48,782 nt of DNA from Acidobacteria bacterium 5-1 (GTDB lineage Bacteria; Acidobacteriota; Blastocatellia; Pyrinomonadales; Pyrinomonadaceae): positions 1 through 48,782 of the forward strand of contig MWZA01000150.1 in assembly GCA_002050455.1 (NCBI GenBank), given 5' to 3'. Within the stretch, counting starts at the first letter, position 1. Every line of letters begins with the position of its first letter. The translations under genes and the position numbers were made by a program. Below the pieces are notes generated by a model. The model was not told where the DNA came from. It was given only the letters and a program-made list of their open reading frames with translations, and ran no database searches. Below, piece by piece: positions 21,296 through 30,751 of this stretch.

Positions 21296-22984
21296 TCATC
21301 TTTTCTCATAAATAATCTTGCCGTTAAAAATTGTATAAACCGGCTCGGTGGTTAAAATTTCCTTTGGCTCAATCGTCAGCAAATCTTTTGAGTGAATAAC
21401 TAAATCCGCCAGCATTCCAACCTTTATTTCGCCTTTGACATTTTCCGCAAATTCCGCGTAAGCCGATTCAAAAGTATGACAACGAATCGCTTCCGCCATC
21501 GTCAAACGCTCCTGCGGCTGCCAACCGCCGACAGGTTCACCTCCAACATCTTGGCGCGAAACGGCGGCGTAAAGCGTGTTGTAAGGATTGATTGATTCGA
21601 CCGGAAAATCCGTCCCGAACGGAACGTGAACATTATAAGATTTCATTAAATGCCACGCATACGCGCCCAAAACCCGATATTCGCCGAGCCGCTCGCCCGC
21701 CCAACGCTTATCGGAAATCGCGTGCGAAGGCTGCATCGAAGCGATAACGCCGAGTTCTTCAAAACGCTTGAAATCAGACGGAGAAATAACTTGCGCGTGT
21801 TCGATTCGATGACGTTCTATACGTATTCCAATTCCGTCGCCTTTCAAATTGTCTGCTAATGCAAAACCATTCAAAGCCATTCGATTCGCTCTGTCGCCAA
21901 TCGCGTGAAGCGCAATCTGAAATCCTGCTTTACTGCGTTCGACAATCATTTGGTTTAATTCTTCCTGCGAACGGCGCGGAATTCCCGAATTTCCCGCGTC
22001 GTCGGAAAAAGGCGCGAGCATCGCGGCGGTGCGCGAGCCGAGCGTTCCGTCAACATAACCTTTGAGCGCGGTTAATTTCAAACGGTTTTTGTCGTCTTTG
22101 AAAGAATCAAACTCGGCGCGCTGTGCTTTCAATTTCTCGACCGAATCTTCAAAATCCTGCCATTCCGAAACGCGCACGGTTAATTTGTCAGTCCGCAAAA
22201 AATCGCGGTAAAGTTTCGTCGTTTCGTAACCGGAATTGTCCTGCACCGAAGTAATGCCGTATCGCCGCGCCATATCGAGCGCGAGTTCCAAACCTTTCCG
22301 CATCTGCGCCGCGTCCGGCTGGGCAATCAAACCGGCAACCAAACCTTGCGCCGTTTCCTTCAAAATCCCCGTCGCCTCGCCGCTCACGTCGCGTTCAATC
22401 TCGCCGCCTTCGGGATTTTTCGTGTTCCGGTCAATCTTCGCCAACTTCAAAGCCGCCGAATTTACCCAAGCAACGTGACCGTCAACGCGCACCAGATAAA
22501 CCGGATTGTTCGGCGCGATTTGGTCTAAATCTTTTTTCGACGGAAAATTTTGTTTCCAAATCGTGTGATCCCAGCCGCGCCCGTTTATCCATTCGCCTGC
22601 TTTAGTCGTTTTAACTTTTTCGGCAACTTTCCCTTGCGCTTCGGCAAGCGATTTCGTATCGGTCAAAACCACCGACAAAAGCGACAACGCGCCGCGCAGA
22701 AAATGCACGTGCGCGTCATTAAATCCGGGTGTTACAAGTTTTCCTTTCAGGTCAATTTCCTCCGTCGCCTGATATTTGGCTCGTAAATCGTTTGTCTTTC
22801 CAACAGCGACAATTTTTTCGCCGTCAACCGCAACCGCTTCGGCAGTAAAATAGTTTTCGTCAGCCGTAAAAACTTTGCCGTTATGCAAAAGAAGACTGAT
22901 TTTCTGTTTTGCTTGCGCTGCAGCGGAAGTCGGCAAGCAAATCAAATTTAAGATAAGCGTTATGATTAAAAAATTTTTCAACAT
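21296..22984 (-). CDS. Secreted amidohydrolase (YtcJ-like)
   Basis: Signal peptide; LVTPGFNDAHVHFLRGA, YVDGTLGSRTAAM, HAIGDRANRMAL, RIEHAQVI, FGTDFPVE. Confidence 0.92.
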   Translation of the reverse strand: MLKNFLIITLILNLICLPTSAAAQAKQKISLLLHNGKVFTADENYFTAEAVAVDGEKIVAVGKTNDLRAKYQATEEIDLKGKLVTPGFNDAHVHFLRGALSLLSVVLTDTKSLAEAQGKVAEKVKTTKAGEWINGRGWDHTIWKQNFPSKKDLDQIAPNNPVYLVRVDGHVAWVNSAALKLAKIDRNTKNPEGGEIERDVSGEATGILKETAQGLVAGLIAQPDAAQMRKGLELALDMARRYGITSVQDNSGYETTKLYRDFLRTDKLTVRVSEWQDFEDSVEKLKAQRAEFDSFKDDKNRLKLTALKGYVDGTLGSRTAAMLAPFSDDAGNSGIPRRSQEELNQMIVERSKAGFQIALHAIGDRANRMALNGFALADNLKGDGIGIRIERHRIEHAQVISPSDFKRFEELGVIASMQPSHAISDKRWAGERLGEYRVLGAYAWHLMKSYNVHVPFGTDFPVESINPYNTLYAAVSRQDVGGEPVGGWQPQERLTMAEAIRCHTFESAYAEFAENVKGEIKVGMLADLVIHSKDLLTIEPKEILTTEPVYTIFNGKIIYEKR

Positions 22985-23060
22985 TGATAATTTCCTGTGT
23001 GGTTTTGGATTTCGTTTGATTATAAACCGAATTGCCAACTTTTTGTAAATAACTTGGTTC

Positions 23061-23301
23061 GGTAGTGAACTTAAAAGTAATGTTGTTTGAAATCCTGTTA
23101 TAAATTGCCACTAGGACGGCTGATTTAAGGACAAAGGCTTTAGCGAATTCAATCAAAAAGCAGATTCCGAATAGCTTTAGCTAAAGCAAAGCGGAAATTT
23201 TAAAATTCACTATTCGGCTAAAGCCGCTTTTTTGTTGACAATCTTGTCCACTAGCTGAAGCTAGTGGCAACTGATAAAGCATTACTTTTAGTTCGCTACT
23301 C
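23061..23301. repeat. MITE/REP-like nested palindromic element, about 241 bp
   Basis: Imperfect terminal arms ggtagtgaacttaaaagtaatg / cattacttttagttcgctactc; nested ttgccactag / ctagtggcaa; internal gctttagctaaagc and actagctgaagctagt palindromes; no ORF. Confidence 0.75.
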
Positions 23302-23364
23302 TTGGTTTTAATCGCCCGAATCGTTAAAATCCTTTTGCCAAATAAAATTATAAAAGGTCAACCA

Positions 23365-25608
23365 ATGAAAAAAATTCTAACAATCTGCTTTGCCGTTCTC
23401 GTTTGTTTTACGTTTCAGCTTTTCGCGCAAATTCCGACAAATGTTTTGGTGCAAATCTCCAAAGCCGAAGACGAGCTTCGTCTTGATAAAACTTTGGAAG
23501 ATTTGATGAAAAGCAAGGACGCGAAAATTCGCAAACGCGCCGCGCTCGCGTCGGGAAGAATCGGCAAGGAAGCCGCGATTCCGATGCTGGCGAAACTTCT
23601 CGAAAGCGATTCGGATGCTGCGGTTCGCGCAATGTCGGCGTTTGCGCTCGGTGAAATCGAATCAATCAAAGCGGCGGATACGATTTTGAAGGTTTTGCAA
23701 GACACGAAAAATGCTGACCAAGTTCGCGCCCGTGCCGTCGAAGCGGCGGGAAAAATCGCGGCGGCAAATGCCGAAGACGCGAAAGCGAAAAACCTGGGCG
23801 AAGCGATTTTGGACGCTTTGCAGTTTGAAGAAGAACGCGGCGCAAGGCAAAACCGCGATGTTATTTTGCTCGGAATTACAGCGATTCTACGCGCAAAACC
23901 GGAAGGCGGCGATTTTGTTGCGGCGAAATTTCTGACAAATACCGACGCGCGAATCCGAGCAGACGCGGCAAACACTCTTTCGCGCCTTCGTTCAAAAATC
24001 GCCAACGAAAAACTCCGCGCAATGCTTTTGTCGGACAACGACCCAATCGCCAGAGCAAACGCGGCGCGTGCTCTCGGTGCGGCGGAAGACAAAGACGCTT
24101 TCAATCTTCTGGTCGAATCCGCCGTTTCCGACGAAGATTCGCGCGTCCGCGTTTCAGCGATTCGCAGTTTGGGAAGTTTGAAAGATGCGAAAGCCGCCAA
24201 TAGATTATTGACCCGTGGCGAAAATCTTTTGACCGATTACAAAAAATCAAAATTCGCTAATCCGATTGAGAAAAATGAATTGCTTGAAATTGTAACGGTT
24301 TTAGGTAGAATTTTGCGGAATACTGAAAATGAAAGAGCGATTAGTTTTTTGAAAGATTTTCGTAGATTGAATGGTTATAAATCTTCAGAAATTGAAATTT
24401 CTTATGCACAAATTACACCCGCTTTATACTCACAGTTAGAATCCGAAACAGCCACTTCTTTCGGTTATGTCGTTGACTTAAAGAAAAAGAAATCAATGGC
24501 AATGGCAGATTGGCGTGTTGTTAGCAGTGTGGCACAAGGTTTAGGTGAGGTTGCTGGATTGGAAATTAAAGAGCCAAACAAGGAATTACGGGAAATTGCT
24601 CAGACCATTCTTAAAGGTGAAATTGAAAAAACTGTTGACCCAACTATTGATTTAAATTCGCTTATACCAGCCATACCTGATGTTCTGCGAGCGTATGCAA
24701 AGTTTAAAGCAAATGATTTACCCGAAACTTTGTATGAAAATCTAAGGAACAAAGATATTTTTATTCGCGCCGCAGCCGCCGAACTTTTGGGCGAACAACC
24801 TGCAAATAAAGAAAATATCGAAGCATTGAAAACTGCTTTTGCTAAATCTCTCGAAACCGACAAACAATACAACGACGCGCAGCTTGCGATTCTTTCGGCT
24901 CTCGTGAAGTTAGATAAAAAAGAAGCGATTGATTCGTTAAAGCTCGCGCTCGACGCGTCGAATTTTCTTGTGCGCCGACACGCCGCGCAGTTGATAAAGC
25001 AAAATGATTTGCAGACGAGTTTTCCGAATGCCGATGAAAAAGTCGGAACGGTCAAGCCTTACAATCCGAAGACAGGCACAAAGCTCGGACAAGTTCTGAA
25101 CACTAACGCCGATTACCTTCGCGCCGTTTCGCGCAAAAATGCGAAAGCGATTTTAACGACCGAAAAGGGAACTTTTACAATCGAATTCTTTCCCGAAGAC
25201 GCGCCTCTGACGGTTGATAATTTTATAAAGCTCGCCCGCAAAAATTATTTTAACGGCTTGGCGATTCACCGCGTCGTGCCGAATTTCGTGATGCAGGACG
25301 GCGACCCGCGCGGCGACGGCAACGGCGGTCCGGGCTGGGAAATCCGCGATGAAATCAACGAAATTCCGTATGAGCGCGGAACGGTCGGAATGGCTTTGTC
25401 GGGCAAAGACACGGGCGGCTCGCAGTGGTTTGTCACGCATTCGCCGCAGCCGCATCTGGACGGCGGCTACACGGTTTTCGGTCGAGTGAACGAAACCGAT
25501 ATGAAAATCGTAGATAATCTCGTGCGCGGCGATAAAATTTTAAGCGTAAAGATTATTGAGGGAAATAAACTTCAGAGAACGCAGAGAATGCAAAGGAAAA
25601 GAAATTAA
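23365..25608 (+). CDS. Secreted HEAT-repeat protein fused to C-terminal cyclophilin-type peptidyl-prolyl isomerase
   Basis: Signal peptide MKKILTICFAVLVCFTFQLFAQ; HEAT repeats; cyclophilin ...FFPEDAPLTVDNFIKLARKNYFNGLAIHRVVPNFVMQDGDPRGDGNGGPGWEIRDEIN...GSQWFVTHSPQPHLDGGYTVFGRV. Confidence 0.92.
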   Translation: MKKILTICFAVLVCFTFQLFAQIPTNVLVQISKAEDELRLDKTLEDLMKSKDAKIRKRAALASGRIGKEAAIPMLAKLLESDSDAAVRAMSAFALGEIESIKAADTILKVLQDTKNADQVRARAVEAAGKIAAANAEDAKAKNLGEAILDALQFEEERGARQNRDVILLGITAILRAKPEGGDFVAAKFLTNTDARIRADAANTLSRLRSKIANEKLRAMLLSDNDPIARANAARALGAAEDKDAFNLLVESAVSDEDSRVRVSAIRSLGSLKDAKAANRLLTRGENLLTDYKKSKFANPIEKNELLEIVTVLGRILRNTENERAISFLKDFRRLNGYKSSEIEISYAQITPALYSQLESETATSFGYVVDLKKKKSMAMADWRVVSSVAQGLGEVAGLEIKEPNKELREIAQTILKGEIEKTVDPTIDLNSLIPAIPDVLRAYAKFKANDLPETLYENLRNKDIFIRAAAAELLGEQPANKENIEALKTAFAKSLETDKQYNDAQLAILSALVKLDKKEAIDSLKLALDASNFLVRRHAAQLIKQNDLQTSFPNADEKVGTVKPYNPKTGTKLGQVLNTNADYLRAVSRKNAKAILTTEKGTFTIEFFPEDAPLTVDNFIKLARKNYFNGLAIHRVVPNFVMQDGDPRGDGNGGPGWEIRDEINEIPYERGTVGMALSGKDTGGSQWFVTHSPQPHLDGGYTVFGRVNETDMKIVDNLVRGDKILSVKIIEGNKLQRTQRMQRKRN

Positions 25609-25615
25609 TTTTGAA

Positions 25616-25996
25616 ATGAAAATTACAAATCTTGCAAACCTATCCGAAGCAAATTTTGCCGAATTTAAAAATGAGGTCGCAAACCATAAAACTTTGGGAC
25701 AAGTTTTGACTTGGGCAAGCGCAAAACCGAAAGACGAATTTCTATCTCAAATTGTTTCCGAAGTTATTACGCAAGACGAATTTACGCACGATGTTGTAAT
25801 TCCGTATAAAAATTTGTTTTTGGTTTATGACACAACCTGACTCGGCGCAGTAATGGCAGTTGCCGTTTGGAAATATCAACCGAATGCCGATGAACTTTTA
25901 CAATTTCGATTGCAAAATGGTTGGGAGCCGACTCCTTCAAGTTTGAAAGACGGTGACAAAATTTTGGGACATGCGGCTTGCTCAATTAATTCGTAA
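25616..25996 (+). CDS. Conserved hypothetical protein with one in-frame TGA (candidate selenoprotein, or nonsense mutation)
   Basis: MKITNLANLSEANFAEFKNEVANHKTLGQVLTWASAKPKDEFLSQIVSEVITQDEFTHDVVIPYKNLFLVYDTT[TGA 25838-25840]LGAVMAVAVWKYQPNADELLQFRLQNGWEPTPSSLKDGDKILGHAACSINS*. Confidence 0.6.
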
Positions 25997-26025
25997 AATT
26001 TCGTGTTATTTCGTAGCTAAAAATT

Positions 26026-26562
26026 ATGAAAAAAATTGAAGAATTACAACCGATTGAAAATCGTGCGCGTTTCGGAACAGCGAGAGAAGAACGCAAACAA
26101 ATCGAACTCGAAGAAAGCCTAGAAAATCTATCGCGTTATCTTGATAATTGGATAAAAATTCCGGTTGTCGGCTGGCGATTCGGTCTTGACGCGCTGATTG
26201 GTCTTGTTCCGAATGTCGGCGATATGCTGACTTCGTTTGCGTCATTTTATATTTTGCTGGCTGGCGTGCGTTACGGCGTTCCGAAAATTACGCTTTTGCG
26301 GATGGCTTTTAATATCGGTTTGGATTATATCGTTGGAGTTATTCCATTTATCGGCGACACGTTTGATTTGTTCTGGAAATCGAATAAGCGGAATATGGAT
26401 TTGATTCGTGAACGGGCGACGGGAAAAGATAAAGGCACGACCGGCGATTATCTTTTTGTCGGGTTGATAATTTTAGCTTTGATTGTGATTTTGGTCGGTT
26501 CGATTCTGGTGAGCGTGTATATACTTTGGGAACTTATTTCAAAGATATTTGGAGTTCAATAA
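26026..26562 (+). CDS. DUF4112 domain membrane protein
   Basis: LDNWIKIPVVGWRFGLDALIGLVPNVGDMLTSFASFYILLAGVRYGVPKITLLRMAFNIGLDYIVGVIPFIGDTFD. Confidence 0.9.
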   Translation: MKKIEELQPIENRARFGTAREERKQIELEESLENLSRYLDNWIKIPVVGWRFGLDALIGLVPNVGDMLTSFASFYILLAGVRYGVPKITLLRMAFNIGLDYIVGVIPFIGDTFDLFWKSNKRNMDLIRERATGKDKGTTGDYLFVGLIILALIVILVGSILVSVYILWELISKIFGVQ

Positions 26563-26628
26563 ATTTCTAGCCGCGAATAACACAAATTATTTTTTATTCG
26601 TGCAATTTGTATTATTCACGACTAAGTT

Positions 26629-27107
26629 TTAAGTATTTGCTGTCATTGCTTTTGGAGCAAACATTTTCTCAAGTGCTGCTGTAATGACTCCGATTCCGAA
26701 TTCGCCCGCCGCACGAGATTTTAGTTTTCCTTCCGCGTCGAACAAATAATAAACCGGCACCCAGCCTTGTTCATTTAAGAATGCGTTTCTTAATTGGTAT
26801 TTGTTATCAACCGCGCAAATGTCGTCAATACAATACTCTTCGATATTTGAGATGACCTTTTCCAAATCCGTATCGGCTTCGTAGCGCGGCAGATGAACCG
26901 CCACCGTTCGCAAGCCTTTATCCTTATATTTATTTTTTAGCTCATTCAGCTGCGGCATTTTATCTTTGCAGATTCCGCAACTCACCACCCAAAAATGAAC
27001 GAGCGTCGGCTGATTTTTACATAATCGTCGGCTGTTTCCTGCAATTCGTTCAGCCATTCGATCGCGCCTTCAAATTTCGGCATCATATCTCCAATTTTCA
27101 ATGGCAT
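26629..27107 (-). pseudogene. Thioredoxin-like/redoxin protein split by a 1-nt shift in an A-run
   Basis: MPLKIGDMMPKFEGAIEWLNELQETADDYVK then, in the other frame, KNQPTLVHFWVVSCGICKDKMPQLNELKNKYKDKGLRTVAVHLPRYE...; shift at 27014-27018. Confidence 0.75.
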
Positions 27108-27150
27108 AAAATTTTCACCTCTTGTATAAATTAAATTTTCTAATTGAATA

Positions 27151-27291
27151 AGCCTTTTATACCTGGAAGTTACGCAGTTGAATGCAGAAACACGCACGTA
27201 AGTATGTTCTGAAACTCTACGTGCGTGTTTCTGCAAATTGAATGCCAACTGCGTAACTCATATATACCGTAAATTCACAGCATAAAAGGCT
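27151..27291. repeat. MITE-like 141-bp palindromic element
   Basis: agccttttat / ataaaaggct ends; agttacgcagttg / caactgcgtaact (13 bp perfect); gcagaaacacgcacgta / tacgtgcgtgtttctgc (17 bp perfect). Confidence 0.8.
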
Positions 27292-27309
27292 CAAATTTTC
27301 GCCAGCCGA

Positions 27310-28860
27310 TTAGATATTTTTGGCGGCTTCGGATTTGTCGGACTTCATTCTGATTCCGTCCGCTACTCTTTGTCCGAATTCGGCATCGCACTGCGTGAAA
27401 TGGTCAATCATTCGATTTTGAATTTCTTCGGTGCATTGCGAAATTGCGCCGACGAGATTGAAAACCAAATCATCGCGTTCCCATTGTTCGATTGTGCGGT
27501 AACGCTCGCCCGCTTGCTTGTAATCGTTTGTTCGCTCAAGTTTTTGGCGCACGAGATTTCCCGAAACGAAAGGCGTGTGGTCTCGTCCCGCTTTCGGTGC
27601 TTCCTTTAATCCGCCGAGGCTTGACGGCTCATAATTGACGTGCGGATTTTCGCCGCCCGTGTCAACGATATAAGTCATTTGACCGTCGCGTTGATTCGTC
27701 CCTACATGCTTTTTCGGCGCGTTTATCGGCAATTGCAGGTAATTTGGTCCGACGCGGTAACGCTGCGTGTCCGAGTAAGACATTGTGCGTCCTTGCAGCA
27801 TTTTGTCGTCGGAAAAATCAAGTCCGTCAACCAGAACGCCTGTTCCAAACGCGGCTTGTTCAACTTCGGCAAAATAATTTTTCGGGTTTCTGTCCAAAAC
27901 CATTCGCCCGACGGGAAGCAGCGGAAATTGGTCTTCGTCCCACGTTTTCGTGTCATCGAGCGGGTCATAATCGAGTTCCGGGTGTTCGTCGTCCGACATA
28001 ATTTGGACGCACAATTCCCATTCCGGGAAATCTCCGCGCTCGATTGCTTCATATAAATCTTGCGTCGCGTGATTAAAATTCGTTGCTTGAATCTCGCTGG
28101 CTTGTTGCTCGGTCAATGATTTGATGCCTTGTTTGGTTTTCCAATGATATTTGACCAAAACGCCAACGCCTTCGGAGTTATACCATTTATAAGTGTTCAC
28201 GCCGAAACCGTCTTGGTGGCGATAATCCTGCGGAATTCCGCGCGGGCTGAACAGCCAAGTGAGCATATGCATCGCTTCGGGCGTTAAGCTCATAAAGTCA
28301 AAAACGCGGCGCACATCCTGCATATTTGTTACCGGGTCGGGTTTTAGCGAGTGAATCACGTCGGGAAATTTGATTGCGTCGCGGATAAAAAACACGGGTA
28401 AATTATTGCCGACTAAATCCCAATTGCCGTCGTCGGTGTAGAATTTCGTCGCAAAACCGCGCGGGTCGCGCAGAGTTTCCGGCGATGTGCCACCGTGAAT
28501 CACGGTCGAAAAGCGCACAAACATCGGCGTTCGTTTGCCTTTTTCCTGAAAGAGTTTGGCGCGTGTGTATTTGGAAACCGGCTGGTCGCCCGCCGTGCCA
28601 TATGCTTCAAAATAACCGTGTGCGCCCGCGCCGCGTGCGTGAACGACTCGTTCGGGAATGCGCTCGCGGTCAAAGTGCGTGATTTTTTCGAGAAACTGAT
28701 AATTTTCAAGCGTCGTCGGTCCACGGTCACCAATCGTGCGCGTGTTCTGATTATCATAAACCGGATGACCTTGCCGATTCGTCAAAATTGGTTGTTCGCC
28801 ATTTTTGTTTTCGGGATTCTCGTTGTTTTCATTTGTTTTTTTGCTGTCGTCTTCAATCAT
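27310..28860 (-). CDS. Catalase (monofunctional heme)
   Basis: [88 protein letters not shown]. Confidence 0.97.
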   Translation of the reverse strand: MIEDDSKKTNENNENPENKNGEQPILTNRQGHPVYDNQNTRTIGDRGPTTLENYQFLEKITHFDRERIPERVVHARGAGAHGYFEAYGTAGDQPVSKYTRAKLFQEKGKRTPMFVRFSTVIHGGTSPETLRDPRGFATKFYTDDGNWDLVGNNLPVFFIRDAIKFPDVIHSLKPDPVTNMQDVRRVFDFMSLTPEAMHMLTWLFSPRGIPQDYRHQDGFGVNTYKWYNSEGVGVLVKYHWKTKQGIKSLTEQQASEIQATNFNHATQDLYEAIERGDFPEWELCVQIMSDDEHPELDYDPLDDTKTWDEDQFPLLPVGRMVLDRNPKNYFAEVEQAAFGTGVLVDGLDFSDDKMLQGRTMSYSDTQRYRVGPNYLQLPINAPKKHVGTNQRDGQMTYIVDTGGENPHVNYEPSSLGGLKEAPKAGRDHTPFVSGNLVRQKLERTNDYKQAGERYRTIEQWERDDLVFNLVGAISQCTEEIQNRMIDHFTQCDAEFGQRVADGIRMKSDKSEAAKNI

Positions 28861-28890
28861 TATTTCTTTTCCTCCTTTTGTGTATTTTGA

Positions 28891-28931
28891 AAAATAAAAG
28901 AGTTCACTAAATTTTGAAACTCAGTGAACTC
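28891..28931 (-). terminator. Rho-independent terminator downstream of peroxiredoxin
   Basis: Minus strand gagttcact...agtgaactc 9-bp stem followed by TTTTATTTTT. Confidence 0.8.
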
Positions 28932-28942
28932 GCCTAAAATAA

Positions 28943-29521
28943 TTAAACCGATAAATTTTGTTGTCCGGGCTGCCATTCAGCCGCGCACAAACCGCCGGTT
29001 TGCAGTGCCTGAATGACGTGCAGCATTTCATCAACCGAGTGCCCGATGTTCAAATCGTGAACGACTGAATAACGCAAAACGCCTTCGGGGTCAATAACGA
29101 AAGAGCCGCGCAGAGCGATTCCTTCGTCTTCAATCAACACGCCGAATTGACGCGCAAGTCTTCCGCCGCTGTCAGCCGCGAGCGGATACTCCAAGCCTGC
29201 GACACCGTTCTGCTCGCGCGGCGTTTTAATCCACGCACGGTGCGAGTGAACCAAATCGGTCGAAATGCCGATAACTTCCGCGCCGATGCCTTCAAATTCT
29301 TCGATTCTATCCGAAAAAGCCGTCAGTTCCGTCGGACAGACAAACGTAAAATCGAGCGGATAGAACATTAAAATCAACCATTTGCCCGCGTAATCGGAAA
29401 GTTTGACGTTTTCCGCCAAAGTTTCCAAATTTTTCGTCGAAGCCATATCGAAATCCGGCGCGGGCTGTCCGATTTTCGCTACGGTCGTTACATTTTCTTT
29501 AGCTAATGCTGCTGCTGTCAT
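28943..29521 (-). CDS. Peroxiredoxin (AhpC/2-Cys type)
   Basis: PAPDFDMAS, FYPLDFTFVCPTELTAFSDR, GVLRYSVVHDLNIGHSVDEMLHVIQALQTGGLCAAEWQPG. Confidence 0.95.
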   Translation of the reverse strand: MTAAALAKENVTTVAKIGQPAPDFDMASTKNLETLAENVKLSDYAGKWLILMFYPLDFTFVCPTELTAFSDRIEEFEGIGAEVIGISTDLVHSHRAWIKTPREQNGVAGLEYPLAADSGGRLARQFGVLIEDEGIALRGSFVIDPEGVLRYSVVHDLNIGHSVDEMLHVIQALQTGGLCAAEWQPGQQNLSV

Positions 29522-29601
29522 ATATAAATTATTCCTCGTCTGTATAAATTTTTTATTTATTGCAGATTTCAAACTCTGATTTCCCAATTTGGAATTTGAA
29601 A

Positions 29602-30003
29602 TCATTCACTACATTCAGGACATAATCCGCGCAAAGTTAATTCGATTGATTCGAGTTTGAATTTTGAAAACTTCGTCGCCAATTTAACAATTTCCGCAGG
29701 CAGTTCGATTTCCATATCAACCAGCTTTCCGCAATTTGTGCAAATGGCGTGGTCGTGCCGCGAAGTCAAAGCATCGAACCGGCTTGCGCCATTGCCGAAA
29801 CTGATTTCGCCAATCAAACCCGTTTCCTTCAAATAGCGCAGAGAATTATAGACGGTCGCAAACGAAATGCCCGGCAAAAGCTGTTTGGCTTTGTCGAAGA
29901 CTTCATTCGCCGTCAAATGCGTGTCCTTGTCGCGGATGACTTGCAAAACAACTTCGCGTTGTTTCGTCAAGCCTAAATCTTTGATGTTTTCTTTACTGCT
30001 CAT
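29602..30003 (-). CDS. Fur-family transcriptional regulator, PerR-like
   Basis: LTKQREVVLQVIRDKDTHLTANEVFDKAKQLLPGISFATVYNSLRYLKETGLI, HDHAICTNCGKLVD, GLCPEC. Confidence 0.93.
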   Translation of the reverse strand: MSSKENIKDLGLTKQREVVLQVIRDKDTHLTANEVFDKAKQLLPGISFATVYNSLRYLKETGLIGEISFGNGASRFDALTSRHDHAICTNCGKLVDMEIELPAEIVKLATKFSKFKLESIELTLRGLCPECSE

Positions 30004-30020
30004 AACTTCTTAAATTAGAT

Positions 30021-30035
30021 TTAGAATAATTCTAA
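30021..30035. promoter_or_regulatory. PerR/Fur box (perfect 7-1-7 palindrome)
   Basis: TTAGAATAATTCTAA, 17 bp upstream of the Fur-family start; two mismatches from the B. subtilis Per-box consensus TTATAATNATTATAA. Confidence 0.8.
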
Positions 30036-30094
30036 TTCTAAAGATTGTCAAGTATGATATGAAATGTTTTAGCAAAGCCATTTGATTCTAATTG

Positions 30095-30751
30095 TTATTT
30101 TACTTCGGGTGGATTTGCGCCTGCGGGAACTAACCAGAATTGAGTTAATTCAATTTCTGTAAAAATTCTTATTAAAGCAATCCTGTCCTTTTCGATTTCT
30201 GCTTTTGTTAAATAATTCCGAATTTCCTGTTCTTCTCGCGTTATCAATCTCTGTGGGGTATCTTTCCTGAAGCCGGCAATCACATAAAGCTGTGCATTTG
30301 GTTCGTCTTCTAAAGCAGTAATTATTTTATCGATTCTGGCTTTATCAATTTGAGATATAGGTTCTGAAATTTCATCAATTTGAATTGGTCTTGGTGCAGG
30401 AGTAATACACATTAAGCTTTCAGTTGCCGTATTTCCACATTGCTTTGGCAGACCTATTACTTCAATTGTGGCTGAAAGACTTTCTCCCGAATTATTCTGC
30501 AAAACATTTAAGATAAGTGTTCCCTGACCTTCAACTATTTGACCGCCTCGAACCGTCCATTTATATTGCGGATTAAATTTTTCGGCTCCTTCACCAATTG
30601 ACGCAATAAGAATTACCGGTTCATTCGGTTTTGGAATCTCCGCCGGACCCGTAACCGAAATCGTCGGACACGACGAAGTTTCATTTGTTTGCGCCAATGT
30701 GCCGATGCAAAAAGCTAAAACTAAAATTGAAAAAGTTGAAACGCTCTTCAT
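30095..30751 (-). CDS. Secreted hypothetical protein
   Basis: Signal peptide; Ig-like region (ISVTGPAEIPKPNEPVILIASI) plus possible OmpA-like/helical C-terminal part. Confidence 0.6.
   Translation of the reverse strand: MKSVSTFSILVLAFCIGTLAQTNETSSCPTISVTGPAEIPKPNEPVILIASIGEGAEKFNPQYKWTVRGGQIVEGQGTLILNVLQNNSGESLSATIEVIGLPKQCGNTATESLMCITPAPRPIQIDEISEPISQIDKARIDKIITALEDEPNAQLYVIAGFRKDTPQRLITREEQEIRNYLTKAEIEKDRIALIRIFTEIELTQFWLVPAGANPPEVK

Noticed and set aside
27151-27291. Integron attC site
   Set aside because: Palindromic, but no convincing core GTTRRRY/RYYYAAC arrangement and no integrase or cassette array seen.
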